Notes: generated from the letters alone by a model not told the origin. A stretch of DNA of 64,000 nt from Aneurinibacillus thermoaerophilus (GCF_900099925.1 NZ_FNDE01000001.1:124001-188000); one strand, 5' to 3'. Positions 1 to 9,129 are shown, counted from the first letter of the stretch. Made by a program: numbers and translations.

Positions 1-795
1 CATGAAACGGATGAGCAGTACAATCGACGTGAGTTGCAGGAAATGAAACATTCGCAGGAAAATGCGATGATCGTTGCGTTCCGCAAAGCGGGGCTGCCAG
101 TCAAAATCAATGAGCGTGGCGCGCTTGTCGTTTTTTTAATTCCGAATATGCCGGCAGAAAAATATTTGAAGATTGGTGATGTGATTATTGGGGTGGACGG
201 AAAGAACATCAAAAACGCTAAGCAATTGCTCACCTCCCTAAAAGGCAGACAGGCCGGGGAAAAAGTGAAGCTTACATATATCCGCGACGGACACGCGAAA
301 ACCGTAGAGATGACGTTAAAGGCATTGCCGCAGGCGCCAGGCGAAAAAATACGGGGCGGCATTGGCATCGCCTACCCTGACCCGGATGGCGCGGTAACAG
401 CCCGGGATGTAGAGTTGCCGAAAAGGGTAACCATTCAAACCGAGAATATTGGCGGCCCTTCTGCCGGCATGATGTTTACGCTGGAAATTATCAACCAGCT
501 TACGCCAGGTGATTTGACGAAAGGATACCGCATTGCCGGCACAGGAGAGATTCATGAGAATGGAACGGTAGGTCCGATCGGCGGGGTTGAGCACAAAGTG
601 CGGGCCGCCGACAAAATGAAAGCCGATATTTTCTTTGTGCCGGACAATCCGGTGCCACCGGGCAGCAAAGCGCGCTCCAATTATGCCGACGCGAAAGCGG
701 AAGCCGAAAAGCTTAACACCGGTATGAAAATCGTGCCCGTGCGCACGGTGGATGATGCTATCCGCTATTTAGAAAGCTTACCGCCTAAGCAATAA
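1..795 (+). CDS. ylbL: SepM/YlbL-type PDZ-Lon serine protease, 5' end missing
   Basis: The reading frame is open from the first base, so the N-terminus (expected to carry a membrane anchor) lies outside the window. What remains is a PDZ domain (the stretch around KYLKIGDVIIGVDGK) followed by a Lon-type proteolytic domain with the catalytic serine in GPSAGMM and the lysine in the HKVRAADK segment. Known members are membrane-anchored proteases of Bacillota; SepM of streptococci trims a competence pheromone and B. subtilis YlbL has been linked to degrading a DNA-damage cell-division inhibitor. The substrate here is unknown. The stop codon lies only 3 bp from the stop of the convergent tmcAL gene. 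Confidence 0.88.
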   Translation, partial: HETDEQYNRRELQEMKHSQENAMIVAFRKAGLPVKINERGALVVFLIPNMPAEKYLKIGDVIIGVDGKNIKNAKQLLTSLKGRQAGEKVKLTYIRDGHAKTVEMTLKALPQAPGEKIRGGIGIAYPDPDGAVTARDVELPKRVTIQTENIGGPSAGMMFTLEIINQLTPGDLTKGYRIAGTGEIHENGTVGPIGGVEHKVRAADKMKADIFFVPDNPVPPGSKARSNYADAKAEAEKLNTGMKIVPVRTVDDAIRYLESLPPKQ

Positions 796-798
796 AGA

Positions 799-2046
799 CT
801 AGACATGGTTTTCATACTGCAGTGGGGGTTGCCAGAATTCCCGCTGCATTTCTTTTTTTCTTATGCATTGAGGATAGCCGAGCGCGTAAATAGCGCCCGC
901 CTGTACATCAAGCGAAAGCATCGGATGCCTGTTTTTGGGAACACGGGTAATTACCGGCAAGGCGCTTACTTCTTTCATTTTTTTCAGCAGTTTTCGTCCT
1001 ATTTCGTTAAAGCCGAGAACACGAATATAGGTTGGGCCTGGTGCGCATTCCGCGCGCGCCATTTTTTCGCGCGTTAGGTTGAGCATACTATACAAAAGCA
1101 AGCGTTGCAGCCGATTCCATGTGTACCGCCTTGTTTTAAGCGCGTTCATGAGTTCGAAGAACGAATCGGTTCCGGGAAGAACCTGTAGCAGACGGCGTTC
1201 GATTCCTTCATTCATTTCATGAATGGTGGCCAGCTCTTCTGGCCAGCGAGTGAGCAACTGGTGTTGCAAGTAAGGGAAAAACCGTTCCCATGACATGGGG
1301 AAGCGTCCGGCTGCCTTTTCTTGCTTTAATACTTCAAGCGTACCTGCAGGCACGTATGGCAGAAGAACATCGAGTCCGACGTTTTCTCGTTCGAATATCA
1401 TACGCCGTAGCGCGGTAGCGCTGGCGATGTTTTTATCAGTGATGTCTGTCTGATGGTATCCGGCTTTTTGTCGTTTAATAGTAACGGCTTTCATCGGGCT
1501 TTGCAGACGGTGAAGCGCCAGGCAATAATTTAGACCAAGAATATTATTCGGCTCTGCTGCATGCCTGGTGTTTTCGGCTTCTTCGGTATCTGGTAACAGC
1601 ATTTTAATCGCCCGCCCATACGCAGCAGGATAGCTTTTTCCCTGTGACAGTTCTTGCTTAAGTGCCGTTTGAAAAGCGGATGGTTCTTCCGCGAGACGCG
1701 CCGCCAGCTCTTTCATCCAGCTAATTTCTCCGCTTTCGGAGCCGAAGCAGACGGCGTCCACGACTCCGGTGGCGTGCAACGTAGCAATGGACCCGAATGC
1801 GAATCGTTCAGCGTTTTGCGTCGCATAGACGAATGGAAGTTCTAGCACAAGATCGACGCCGAGCCGAAGCGCCATATTCGCGCGCGCCCATTTGTTTACG
1901 ATGGCCGGTTCGCCGCGTTGGAGAAAATGTCCGCTCATCACAGCTACGATTGCATCGGCGCCCGTCCGTTTTTTGGCTTCTACAAAATGGTATGCGTGAC
2001 CGTTATGTAACGGGTTGTATTCGACAACGATCCCTACCGTTTTCAT
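799..2046 (-). CDS. tmcAL: tRNA(Met) cytidine acetate ligase TmcAL
   Basis: About 415 residues, the usual length of the YlbM/TmcAL family. These enzymes use ATP and acetate to acetylate C34 in the anticodon of elongator tRNA-Met. The N-terminal nucleotidyltransferase fold shows the HIGH-like signature in VVEYNPLHNGHAYH, which binds ATP. The ATG at 2046 is preferred over a GTG nine bases upstream, because a GAAGGTG ribosome-binding sequence would overlap that GTG but is well spaced from the ATG. The gene is convergent with the PDZ-Lon protease and divergent from ylbN; the same trio order is seen in B. subtilis. Confidence 0.92.
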   Translation of the reverse strand: MKTVGIVVEYNPLHNGHAYHFVEAKKRTGADAIVAVMSGHFLQRGEPAIVNKWARANMALRLGVDLVLELPFVYATQNAERFAFGSIATLHATGVVDAVCFGSESGEISWMKELAARLAEEPSAFQTALKQELSQGKSYPAAYGRAIKMLLPDTEEAENTRHAAEPNNILGLNYCLALHRLQSPMKAVTIKRQKAGYHQTDITDKNIASATALRRMIFERENVGLDVLLPYVPAGTLEVLKQEKAAGRFPMSWERFFPYLQHQLLTRWPEELATIHEMNEGIERRLLQVLPGTDSFFELMNALKTRRYTWNRLQRLLLYSMLNLTREKMARAECAPGPTYIRVLGFNEIGRKLLKKMKEVSALPVITRVPKNRHPMLSLDVQAGAIYALGYPQCIRKKEMQREFWQPPLQYENHV

Positions 2047-2147
2047 GTCATTCACCTTCGTTTTTGTTTCAATATAAAGGATGAATCGTCCCTTGGCAAC
2101 GCTTCTTTCTTTCCTTGCTGGAGCGGCACCTGATAAGGGAGGAAGGT

Positions 2148-2169
2148 TGTCAAGATTGTTTCCTTGACA
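2148..2169. repeat. 7-bp inverted repeat over the ylbN -35 element
   Basis: TGTCAAG (2148-2154) and CTTGACA (2163-2169) form a perfect inverted repeat separated by 8 bases. The right arm contains the TTGACA -35 hexamer of the ylbN promoter. It may be chance or a binding site for a repressor; the sequence alone does not decide. Confidence 0.35.
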
Positions 2170-2193
2170 TAATAGTGAGAGGAAAGATATAAT
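2164..2193 (+). promoter_or_regulatory. SigA promoter of ylbN-rpmF
   Basis: TTGACA (2164-2169), an 18-base spacer and TATAAT (2188-2193) match both consensus hexamers exactly. The start codon of ylbN follows about 30 bases downstream. Confidence 0.8.
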
Positions 2194-2222
2194 AATTTTC
2201 GTTGCTCGAAATGAGGTGGCAA

Positions 2223-2744
2223 ATGGTGAAGTTTAGGAAAAATCAATTGCTTCAACTACGCGGTGGAAAGCTTCCCCTTGAAGAAACCGTCGATTTGCAT
2301 TTGAAGCGGAAGCACCCGCAAATTGTGGAGGCAAAGCCAGCACGTTTTATAGGAGAAGCGCATGCGACATCGGGGCTTTTCATTATCGAAGGACAAGTGT
2401 CCGGCGAGCTTACGATAGAATGTGCCCGGTGTTTAAAACGATTTCCTTACTCCTATAATGCAAGTAGTAAGGAAATGTTTATGGATGAAGATCAGATTGA
2501 ATTCGGAGTCGATGAAGAGATGGAAATTCATCCGCTTGAGAGTGATGAAATTGATGTGACACCATACCTAGAAGCAACGGTACTCTTGTCTTTACCGCAC
2601 ACGATTGTGTGCAGCGATGACTGCAAAGGCCTGTGCCCGGAATGCGGAGCGAATCGTAATGAAAAAGATTGTGGTTGCGTTGTGGAACGCATTGATCCAC
2701 GTTTGGCTGTGCTGGGTGAACTTTTTGGAAAGCAAGATAAATAA
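2223..2744 (+). CDS. ylbN: YceD/DUF177 family protein (YlbN)
   Basis: About 173 residues. The family is found immediately upstream of rpmF (ribosomal protein L32) across bacteria and is linked to large ribosomal RNA or ribosome accumulation, but its biochemical activity is not settled. The sequence shows a cysteine pair in ECARCLKRF and a cluster of five cysteines near the end (CSDDCKGLCPECG and a later CGC), suggesting metal binding, as in the Gram-positive branch. ATG 2223 is chosen because an AGGTGG sequence lies just before it; GTG 2226 and the upstream ATG 2211 are possible alternatives. It shares a promoter with rpmF. Confidence 0.85.
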   Translation: MVKFRKNQLLQLRGGKLPLEETVDLHLKRKHPQIVEAKPARFIGEAHATSGLFIIEGQVSGELTIECARCLKRFPYSYNASSKEMFMDEDQIEFGVDEEMEIHPLESDEIDVTPYLEATVLLSLPHTIVCSDDCKGLCPECGANRNEKDCGCVVERIDPRLAVLGELFGKQDK

Positions 2745-2748
2745 AAGC

Positions 2749-2777
2749 TTTTCATTTGTACAAAAATCAGGTATGAT
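2749..2777 (+). promoter_or_regulatory. possible weak internal promoter before rpmF
   Basis: TTTTCA (2749-2754), a 17-base spacer and TATGAT (2772-2777). The -10 is good and the -35 matches four of six positions. It could give extra rpmF transcript beyond the ylbN promoter. Confidence 0.35.
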
Positions 2778-2854
2778 AATTGTTGTGCTTTGATGGATAA
2801 CTTGTCCCATCAAATAGATGCTTTGATTGCGATCTTGTGAAGGGGGTGGGATTC

Positions 2855-3031
2855 ATGGCAGTACCTTTTAGACGGACTTCAAAAACTCGCAAAAGAAAGC
2901 GTCGGACTCACTTCAAACTGGAAGTGCCTGGCATGGTAAAATGCCCTGAGTGCGGCGAAATGAAGCTTGCTCACCGCGTATGCAAAAGCTGCGGAACTTA
3001 CAAAGGAACACAAGTTGTTAACAATGCTTAA
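2855..3031 (+). CDS. rpmF: 50S ribosomal protein L32
   Basis: 58 residues, beginning [17 protein letters not shown], the typical basic N-terminus of L32 in the large ribosomal subunit. It carries two intact cysteine pairs (CPECG and CKSCG), so it is the zinc-binding form rather than the cysteine-free paralogue induced under zinc shortage in some Bacillales. ATG 2855 follows an AAGGGGGTGG ribosome-binding site. It is the second gene of the ylbN-rpmF unit and is closed by a strong terminator. Confidence 0.97.
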   Translation: MAVPFRRTSKTRKRKRRTHFKLEVPGMVKCPECGEMKLAHRVCKSCGTYKGTQVVNNA

Positions 3032-3044
3032 TGGTTGACACATG

Positions 3045-3085
3045 GGAGGCAGAATAATACTTTACTCATTCTGCCTCCTTTATTT
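3045..3085 (+). terminator. rho-independent terminator of rpmF
   Basis: GGAGGCAGAAT (3045-3055) and ATTCTGCCTCC (3068-3078) form a perfect 11-bp stem with a 12-base loop, followed by TTTATTTG. Confidence 0.85.
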
Positions 3086-3127
3086 GTTGGATAGAAACAG
3101 GGCAGTTGATTATCTCTGGTTTGATTA

Positions 3128-3168
3128 ACTTTAAAAAATAAAGAACCCCTTAATAGCAAGGGGTTCCA
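3128..3168 (-). terminator. terminator of the SLH subtilase gene
   Basis: Arms GAACCCCT (3143-3150) and AGGGGTTC (3159-3166). Read on the minus strand the stem is followed by TTTATTTTTT, which suits termination of the subtilase transcript. It faces the rpmF terminator. Confidence 0.8.
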
Positions 3169-3191
3169 ATTGACACCGAATCGCTCTTTCT

Positions 3192-6100
3192 CTACTTTGT
3201 TTTATTTATTTTGTCCAGAGCCCGTTTCAGTAGCACCGCGCCTTCTGCACGGGTGGCATAAGCCTGTGGAGCGTATTCATCGCTTCTTCGTCCTGCCGCA
3301 ATGCCTGCTTTCACTGCTGCGGCCACATCTTTCTCTGCCCATAGAGAAATTTCTTTTCGATCCTTGAATTTGCGAAGCAATTCGCTCTTCTCATTCTCGC
3401 TTACTTCATTTTCCACTTGTTTATACTTTAGAGCACGGGCCATCAAAGCGGAAATTTCCTGACGGGTAATTTTCTGATCCGGATAGAAACGACCATCCTT
3501 ATAACCGCTGATTAATCCTGCTTTAGCTGCAGCCTGTACCGATTCGTAAGCCCAATGTTTAGGACTGAGATCTTTGAACGTTATCGCGCTGTCTTTATCT
3601 TCCTGCAATCCTAAGATGCGCGCCAGCATAGCCGTGAACTCGGCCCGGGTAATCGGGCTGTTCGGAGCAAACTTGCCACCCCCAATACCTTTCACGTATC
3701 CTTGACTGACCATAAACTGAATATCCTTTTCCGCCCAGTGACCTCTCAAATCGGTTAACTCAAATGTTTGCATAACCTCATCCGTAATCAACAGGGCAAA
3801 TCTGCCAAACTTGCCGGTGGTGAAGCTGATCGTACGAGTGGTAGGATTATACGTCCCTCCGATATAATCCCATCTCTTCGTATCCGGATTGAAACGGTGC
3901 GCATGAACCTGACCAGCCAGTGCAGCGGCATGCTCCTCCTTCGGAACGGGAAGATTTACCTGCAACTGCTCTGTAAATGTTTTGATACCTACAGCTTTAC
4001 CAGCTTTCGTAATCGCAGTCACTCGCAGCTCAAAAATGGTTCCGACGACTTTTTTCACCATCGCCGCATTTTCCGCTGCGTCTGTCACGTTTTTCGCATC
4101 TGCCTCGTTTAAAGCTGTAGCTGAGAATTCAATAGTGGCTGTATCCTTTATCGGCAATTCAGTAAGTACGGCAGAAGGAATTGTAAACGTAACATTATTG
4201 AATTTTATCTCCAACGCTTTTTTCGTGTCTTTAATTGTCTTAAGTTGATTAACTGTCAAGGAAATGGCCGCTGTTTTATCTGATTCGATACGAATGACAG
4301 ATGCATTGTTATCAAGCGCATTTTTCACCGCTTGATTTATCTGGTTATCGCTTACTGACTTCGTCTCCTCTTTAGCCGGAGTTGGCATCGGCTGCATGCT
4401 TCCACCGCCGCCACCTGCTCCGCCGCTGCCCGAGCCGCCGCTGCCTGATCCACCGCTGCCGCTACCTAGCACAGTAAATGTACCCTCTTGCAGTGTGGTA
4501 GTCACTGGTCCATTCGGCCCGGAAGCAAATGCCACCTCTACTCGGTAATTTCCTGGCTCAAGGTTTCCTAACGATTCGCTAAAGCCATTATAGTAAGCAG
4601 CCTTGCTCTCATTAAAAATTCTTGTTTCTTTTCCATCTGCTTGTTTCTTGTAGACACGAAGATATGGATAGATTTCCGTTACGGACGGGCCAGCGGGTTT
4701 CGTTTCCTCATGGTTGACGCTATATTCTACATCCTTACTGGCTTTGATCTGTCCATTTGCCTGCAAGCGGACAGCAAGTGAGCCTTGTTCCTCTGTCTCA
4801 CCTGCAGCGGCGCTCCAACTGCTATCTTCATCAATGAATGTGTAGACAACTTTGTTTCCATGTTTGTCCACAATTCCGGAACGTCCGGTCACCGCTTCTG
4901 TGCTTTTTATAGTCGTCTTATCGAGCAATAATTGCGGTACAAACTTACCGATCTGCCAGATTTTTTCTGCCCCGCGTGCAAATGACTGCTCTTTCGCTTC
5001 TTCCAAGAAATAATTCCATGTATACGCTGGATTCTCCTTATCTCCCAGCGTTAATTTCGTATCTAGATGATATGGAATATCTGCAGCTAAATAGAAAGTA
5101 TGACCTACGGTGTTGAGTTCATTCATTTCATGACGATATGGGTTAAACGGGAAAAGACTTACTCCCCTGAAATCATGATATCCCGCTGTATCAGGTTCAA
5201 AAGTGATTTTTGCTGTCTTGGTACCATCCAGCAATACTTTGTTTACCGCTCCTTCGCTACCGGAAACAACCGCATCTTTTTGGAACAGGTAATAATTCAC
5301 TTTCTTTCTTTCCCCAGTTTCAACAATGTAGTGACCGTCAAAGTGATACGTACCGGGCTCCAACCATACAACTTCTTTTTTATAGTCGTTGCCGGTAAAT
5401 TGATAGAAAGGAACTTTCTTTCCTTCAACCAGCCCTGGGAAAATAATGCCGCGGTCTCGGCGAATCGGAGTTTGAATTGCTTTTCCGTTTTGATCTTGCG
5501 CACTGATTTCAACCCGCTGCATATTCTCTAGCTTTATCTCTTTCAGTTCTTCAAGCGTTGTGAATTGGCGGAAAGCGAACAAATACTCGCCTTTATTGGC
5601 GGCCCCATATTCTTTGTCTGTTAGAATATAGATGATTTTTGCCAGATTTCCGTTCTCTTTACTCGATAGCTTAATGTTATCTTCAATGGCAAGCTCTCCT
5701 GTAGTGGCATTAGCTTTACCTGTGAACGACTTCTCCCATATCATTTCGCCGCCGTCTTCTACTGAATGATAAATAGTTACATTGGCTGCGAATGGCTTAC
5801 CATTCAATGTGGTTTTTATCGTTTTGTATTTCCGGTCATCTTTTACCGTATTCACCATATGAGCGGTTAGCTCTTTGCCGGCCAGCGGATTGTTCTGAAG
5901 CGTCAATTGAACATCATACTTACCCGGCGTAACGGTAGGCAGTACCACCGCCCAGAACGCCCAATAATAAAACTGGCGGAATTTGTTATTGTATATCGTA
6001 AAGTTATCCGCTTGACGCGTTACTTTAAAATTAGGGTAAATATTTCCAAAATAATATTCTTGCGTCTGCCAGCTATTACTTTGCTCATCAAGTCGGGAGA

Positions 6101-8933
6101 CGGTTGGATTCTCTCCGTTCATATTCTGTTTTTTCCACAGTCCACTGCCTTCTAGAGAGCCTCGATACATACCGACAAGAAGATTGCCGTATGCATCGGT
6201 GAATTTTTGCTTTGTAAAGAAATATTCGAAACTTTTTTGAACCGTAAATTCGTCTTCCTGTGGCACATACTCTTTTCCCGTCTTTTTCAGGTGATTTTTC
6301 AACTCTTCCAAATCCGGGGCAAATTCTGCAAGAGTAAGCGTTCCGCCTACAGGGATGGACACCTTGCCGTTTGCCGGAACTTCCACTAACTTCTCTCCGG
6401 TTTCACCGGTACCGAATACATAAATCCAGTTTTGCCCGCCTTCTGGGTCTTTGACCTCAACATCGACCCAAAAATCATAAGACCCAGGTGTAACCCGCAG
6501 CTTCCTGCCGACGAGAACTTCGTCATTAATCCCGATCGTTTCTTCCGTTCCTTCATTAAACATGTAAAGAATGCCATTCACAATTTTATTCTCATTATTG
6601 CCGGGCGCTAACCCGACTTCACCCGCTTTTGAACCGTCGAATACGATGGTCGTTGCTTGTGCGATTTGTTTTGCCCGTTCATGTAAGAAGTACGTAGCCT
6701 CCGCTGCTTTACTGTAGGCAAATAAATTATATTTTCCTTTATTCATGAAAACCGTTGAGATAGAAGAACCTTCTTCATTTAAAGCCGTAGTCGTTCCAAC
6801 GGTTATACCGTTATCATCGATGAGGGTTGCAAAATACTTTACGTTTTCCAGCTTCTTTTGATTTTCACCAAGCGTGTTAAGCGTAACCGGAACCGTTTCT
6901 TCTCCCCTGATCGTAAAGACTCCGGGGCCTTCTACTGTCTTATTATATAAAAATACGGTATTTCCTTCCGCAGCATCCGCATAATCAAACCCACCGTATA
7001 CGACGATCGATACAGTTGTTAAATCTGTCACAATCGTTCCCGGCACTCGCGCGACTCCTAAACTATCTGTACTGCCCGACCATAGTAACTTATATGTATA
7101 CGGAGCAGTGGCAGAAGAAGGGAACGGAGTCTCTTCCTGTGAAACAGGCGCTTTTGTATATATGCTTACTTTTGCTCCCGGCGCCTTGTTTCCCTCAGGG
7201 TCAAACACATTCAGCATAAGACCGTTTTTCGGATTGTTATTTACGATGACAGGTACGCTTGTACGCCCGATTTCCGCCTCTCCATTGTACGCAACCGCCC
7301 ATACCGTGTACGAACCGTCGGCAATTTTTTTCGTATCCCATTTCGTATTGTAAAGCGTCTGTTCCCCTTGCTTATTAACAAGTGAAATCAAATTCTCTTC
7401 TTTCACTTCATCGAGATAAAAACGTACCGAATTGATAGTTTCGTCGGAAACCCGCGCTTGAATGGATACTTCTCCCATAACATGGCTATCTTTTGTCGGC
7501 TCGAGAATTTGAATGGCGGGCCGCTGCTCGGGATCTGTGATCGGATCGAGTGTTTTCGCCGCATTCAGCTTACCGTACCCGTATGTGTTATCGCGTCCGG
7601 CGGTACCTAAATCGGTAGCTGCCGCCGTTATTGCGTAAGCGATATCTGAAGCGGCCGCTCCCGGGTTCTGTAGCTTATATAGCGCCGCTACCGCTGCTGC
7701 ATAAGGTGCAGCAAAAGATGTACCGCTTACTTTCACATAGTATCCTTTACTTTCATCACCCAGCGTCCCTTTTTCTTTTATCGTCGTAGTAATGATATCC
7801 ACTCCCGGTGCTACGACATCAAGGGTGCTTCCCTGGTTGGAAAAATCGGCGATTTTATCTTTATCCTGTGTGATGGCACCTACCGTTAACACATCGGGCA
7901 GAGCCGCCGGGTATACAGCATCTACATTGGTAGCCGCATTTCCCGCAGCAGCGACGACAAGTATTCCTTTGTTCTGGGCATACTTGACGGCCTGCTCAAT
8001 CGCTTTGCTATATTTGCCGCCCAAACTCAAATTGATAATATCGACACCTTGGTCGGCAGCGTACTGAATTCCGTTGGCAATATCAAAAGTACTTCCGGAT
8101 CCTTTATCATGCATAACTTTAACGGGATATATCTTAACATCAGCAGAACCAACAGCTCCCGCTATTCCTTTTTGATTATTATAGAGGGCACTAATGATAC
8201 CGGCTACCTGGGTACCGTGTCCGTGATCATCCTTACTGTCGCGATTCTCCGGATATAGCGTACCATCCGATTTTCTTTCAGCGAAGTTTTTTCCTTGCAA
8301 TACCCGGCCGACTAAATCCGGATGGCTATCGTCTACGCCTGTGTCAATGACTGCCACCTTAACAGTGCCCGATAGCCCTGCTGTTTTTTCCCAGGCTTCT
8401 TCTGCTTTTATGTTTTTCAGCGCCCACTGCTGCTCGAAATACTCATCTGTGATTGCCTCTTGACTGGATGCATCGGAAAACACCATATATTCCTGGTTAG
8501 GCTCCGCATATTCCACAGCAGGATTTTGTTCCAGTTCTTCTATTACTTGCGCCATATCTTCCCCTGGTTGCAGGGTATATAGAGTCATTCCATTGTCTGC
8601 TTGCTCTACTTCCTGTACTCCCATCGTGGCAAGGGCAGCTCTTGCTTGCCTTTCTTTTCCTTTTTTATATTTAACGATAATTTCACCTGGACGTTCTTCT
8701 TCTGAAGCAATAGTTCCAGCCCCAGGCTTTACTGGCTCTACGATAATGCTATCAGCGGAAGTCGTTTTTTCCCCGTTCGCAAGAGGATTATCTTCCTCGA
8801 AAGCTGCTGTTGTCTCCAAGGTATTCTCTGCCTCTAAGGCTAGCCCTGTTCCCATGGGAAAGAGCATGGTAAAAACAAAGACGAAACTCAACAGCGATCC
8901 AACAAACCTGTGCCATTTTCTCTTTTGCAACAT
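3192..8933 (-). CDS. giant secreted subtilisin-family (S8) protease with three SLH anchoring domains
   Basis: 1913 residues. A signal peptide (about 1-34, with hydrophobic run LLSFVFVFTMLF) precedes an I9 propeptide-like segment (about 82-150). The S8 domain spans about 170-450, with catalytic Asp197 (VIDTGVDDSHPDL), His239 (HGHGTQVAG), oxyanion Asn332 (AAAGN) and Ser406 (SGTSFAAP) all intact. An Ig-like segment follows (about 478-570), then some 900 residues without a family I can name. A Gly/Ser linker lies at about 1489-1512, then an unassigned domain, then three SLH repeats (about 1722-1913) that would tether it to pyruvylated wall polymer. ATG 8933 follows AGGAGAGGTG. It is a single-gene unit inserted between rpmF and fapR, two genes that are close neighbours in related genomes. 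The substrate is unknown. Confidence 0.93.
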   Translation of the reverse strand: MLQKRKWHRFVGSLLSFVFVFTMLFPMGTGLALEAENTLETTAAFEEDNPLANGEKTTSADSIIVEPVKPGAGTIASEEERPGEIIVKYKKGKERQARAALATMGVQEVEQADNGMTLYTLQPGEDMAQVIEELEQNPAVEYAEPNQEYMVFSDASSQEAITDEYFEQQWALKNIKAEEAWEKTAGLSGTVKVAVIDTGVDDSHPDLVGRVLQGKNFAERKSDGTLYPENRDSKDDHGHGTQVAGIISALYNNQKGIAGAVGSADVKIYPVKVMHDKGSGSTFDIANGIQYAADQGVDIINLSLGGKYSKAIEQAVKYAQNKGILVVAAAGNAATNVDAVYPAALPDVLTVGAITQDKDKIADFSNQGSTLDVVAPGVDIITTTIKEKGTLGDESKGYYVKVSGTSFAAPYAAAVAALYKLQNPGAAASDIAYAITAAATDLGTAGRDNTYGYGKLNAAKTLDPITDPEQRPAIQILEPTKDSHVMGEVSIQARVSDETINSVRFYLDEVKEENLISLVNKQGEQTLYNTKWDTKKIADGSYTVWAVAYNGEAEIGRTSVPVIVNNNPKNGLMLNVFDPEGNKAPGAKVSIYTKAPVSQEETPFPSSATAPYTYKLLWSGSTDSLGVARVPGTIVTDLTTVSIVVYGGFDYADAAEGNTVFLYNKTVEGPGVFTIRGEETVPVTLNTLGENQKKLENVKYFATLIDDNGITVGTTTALNEEGSSISTVFMNKGKYNLFAYSKAAEATYFLHERAKQIAQATTIVFDGSKAGEVGLAPGNNENKIVNGILYMFNEGTEETIGINDEVLVGRKLRVTPGSYDFWVDVEVKDPEGGQNWIYVFGTGETGEKLVEVPANGKVSIPVGGTLTLAEFAPDLEELKNHLKKTGKEYVPQEDEFTVQKSFEYFFTKQKFTDAYGNLLVGMYRGSLEGSGLWKKQNMNGENPTVSRLDEQSNSWQTQEYYFGNIYPNFKVTRQADNFTIYNNKFRQFYYWAFWAVVLPTVTPGKYDVQLTLQNNPLAGKELTAHMVNTVKDDRKYKTIKTTLNGKPFAANVTIYHSVEDGGEMIWEKSFTGKANATTGELAIEDNIKLSSKENGNLAKIIYILTDKEYGAANKGEYLFAFRQFTTLEELKEIKLENMQRVEISAQDQNGKAIQTPIRRDRGIIFPGLVEGKKVPFYQFTGNDYKKEVVWLEPGTYHFDGHYIVETGERKKVNYYLFQKDAVVSGSEGAVNKVLLDGTKTAKITFEPDTAGYHDFRGVSLFPFNPYRHEMNELNTVGHTFYLAADIPYHLDTKLTLGDKENPAYTWNYFLEEAKEQSFARGAEKIWQIGKFVPQLLLDKTTIKSTEAVTGRSGIVDKHGNKVVYTFIDEDSSWSAAAGETEEQGSLAVRLQANGQIKASKDVEYSVNHEETKPAGPSVTEIYPYLRVYKKQADGKETRIFNESKAAYYNGFSESLGNLEPGNYRVEVAFASGPNGPVTTTLQEGTFTVLGSGSGGSGSGGSGSGGAGGGGGSMQPMPTPAKEETKSVSDNQINQAVKNALDNNASVIRIESDKTAAISLTVNQLKTIKDTKKALEIKFNNVTFTIPSAVLTELPIKDTATIEFSATALNEADAKNVTDAAENAAMVKKVVGTIFELRVTAITKAGKAVGIKTFTEQLQVNLPVPKEEHAAALAGQVHAHRFNPDTKRWDYIGGTYNPTTRTISFTTGKFGRFALLITDEVMQTFELTDLRGHWAEKDIQFMVSQGYVKGIGGGKFAPNSPITRAEFTAMLARILGLQEDKDSAITFKDLSPKHWAYESVQAAAKAGLISGYKDGRFYPDQKITRQEISALMARALKYKQVENEVSENEKSELLRKFKDRKEISLWAEKDVAAAVKAGIAAGRRSDEYAPQAYATRAEGAVLLKRALDKINKTK

Positions 8934-8970
8934 AATACACCTCTCCTAGAAAAAGCGTAACTCCCTCTTT

Positions 8971-8998
8971 TTAATACAAAAAAGCCTTAATTCGCCAA
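8971..8998 (-). promoter_or_regulatory. possible promoter of the SLH subtilase
   Basis: On the minus strand TTGGCG, a 16-base spacer and TATTAA lie about 40 bases before the start codon. Each hexamer matches four of six consensus positions, so this is only a candidate. Confidence 0.4.
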
Positions 8999-9002
8999 AT
9001 CC

Positions 9003-9053
9003 ATTGTGTTGGAAAAGACTTTTGTACAATTATTCAACTTTTTCTAACACAAT
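9003..9053. repeat. 15/16-bp imperfect inverted repeat upstream of the subtilase
   Basis: ATTGTGTTGGAAAAG (9003-9017) and CTTTTTCTAACACAAT (9038-9053) are inverted copies with one mismatch and one extra base, separated by 20 bases. It sits directly upstream of the candidate subtilase -35. It is not followed by a T-run on either strand, so an operator or activator site is more likely than a terminator. Confidence 0.6.
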
Positions 9054-9108
9054 TTCATTTGTATCCATCCCTTTTTTCACCTCTACTTTGAATTTTGTAG
9101 GATTTAAA

Positions 9109-9129
9109 TGATTATGATAATCAATATCA
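9109..9129. promoter_or_regulatory. overlapping Fur box
   Basis: Two overlapping 7-1-7 sites: TGATTATGATAATCA (9109-9123) and TGATAATCAATATCA (9115-9129), 13/15 and 14/15 matches to the Bacillus Fur consensus TGATAATnATTATCA. Together the 21 bases match the overlapping-box consensus at 19 positions. The half-sites fit Fur better than PerR or Zur. The nearest downstream frame on the plus strand is only a gene fragment; the subtilase start is 176 bp away on the minus strand. Confidence 0.7.

Noticed and set aside
2116-2153. Divergent promoter for tmcAL using TTGACA on the minus strand at 2153-2148
   Set aside because: No AT-rich -10 lies at the right distance on that strand (the region is GC-rich), so only the inverted repeat is kept.
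3768-9000. Many plus-strand frames opposite the subtilase gene (for example 3768-4112, 5100-5531, 8593-8949)
   Set aside because: They are shadows of a long continuous minus-strand gene with clear domains; none has a recognisable motif or a proper ribosome-binding site.
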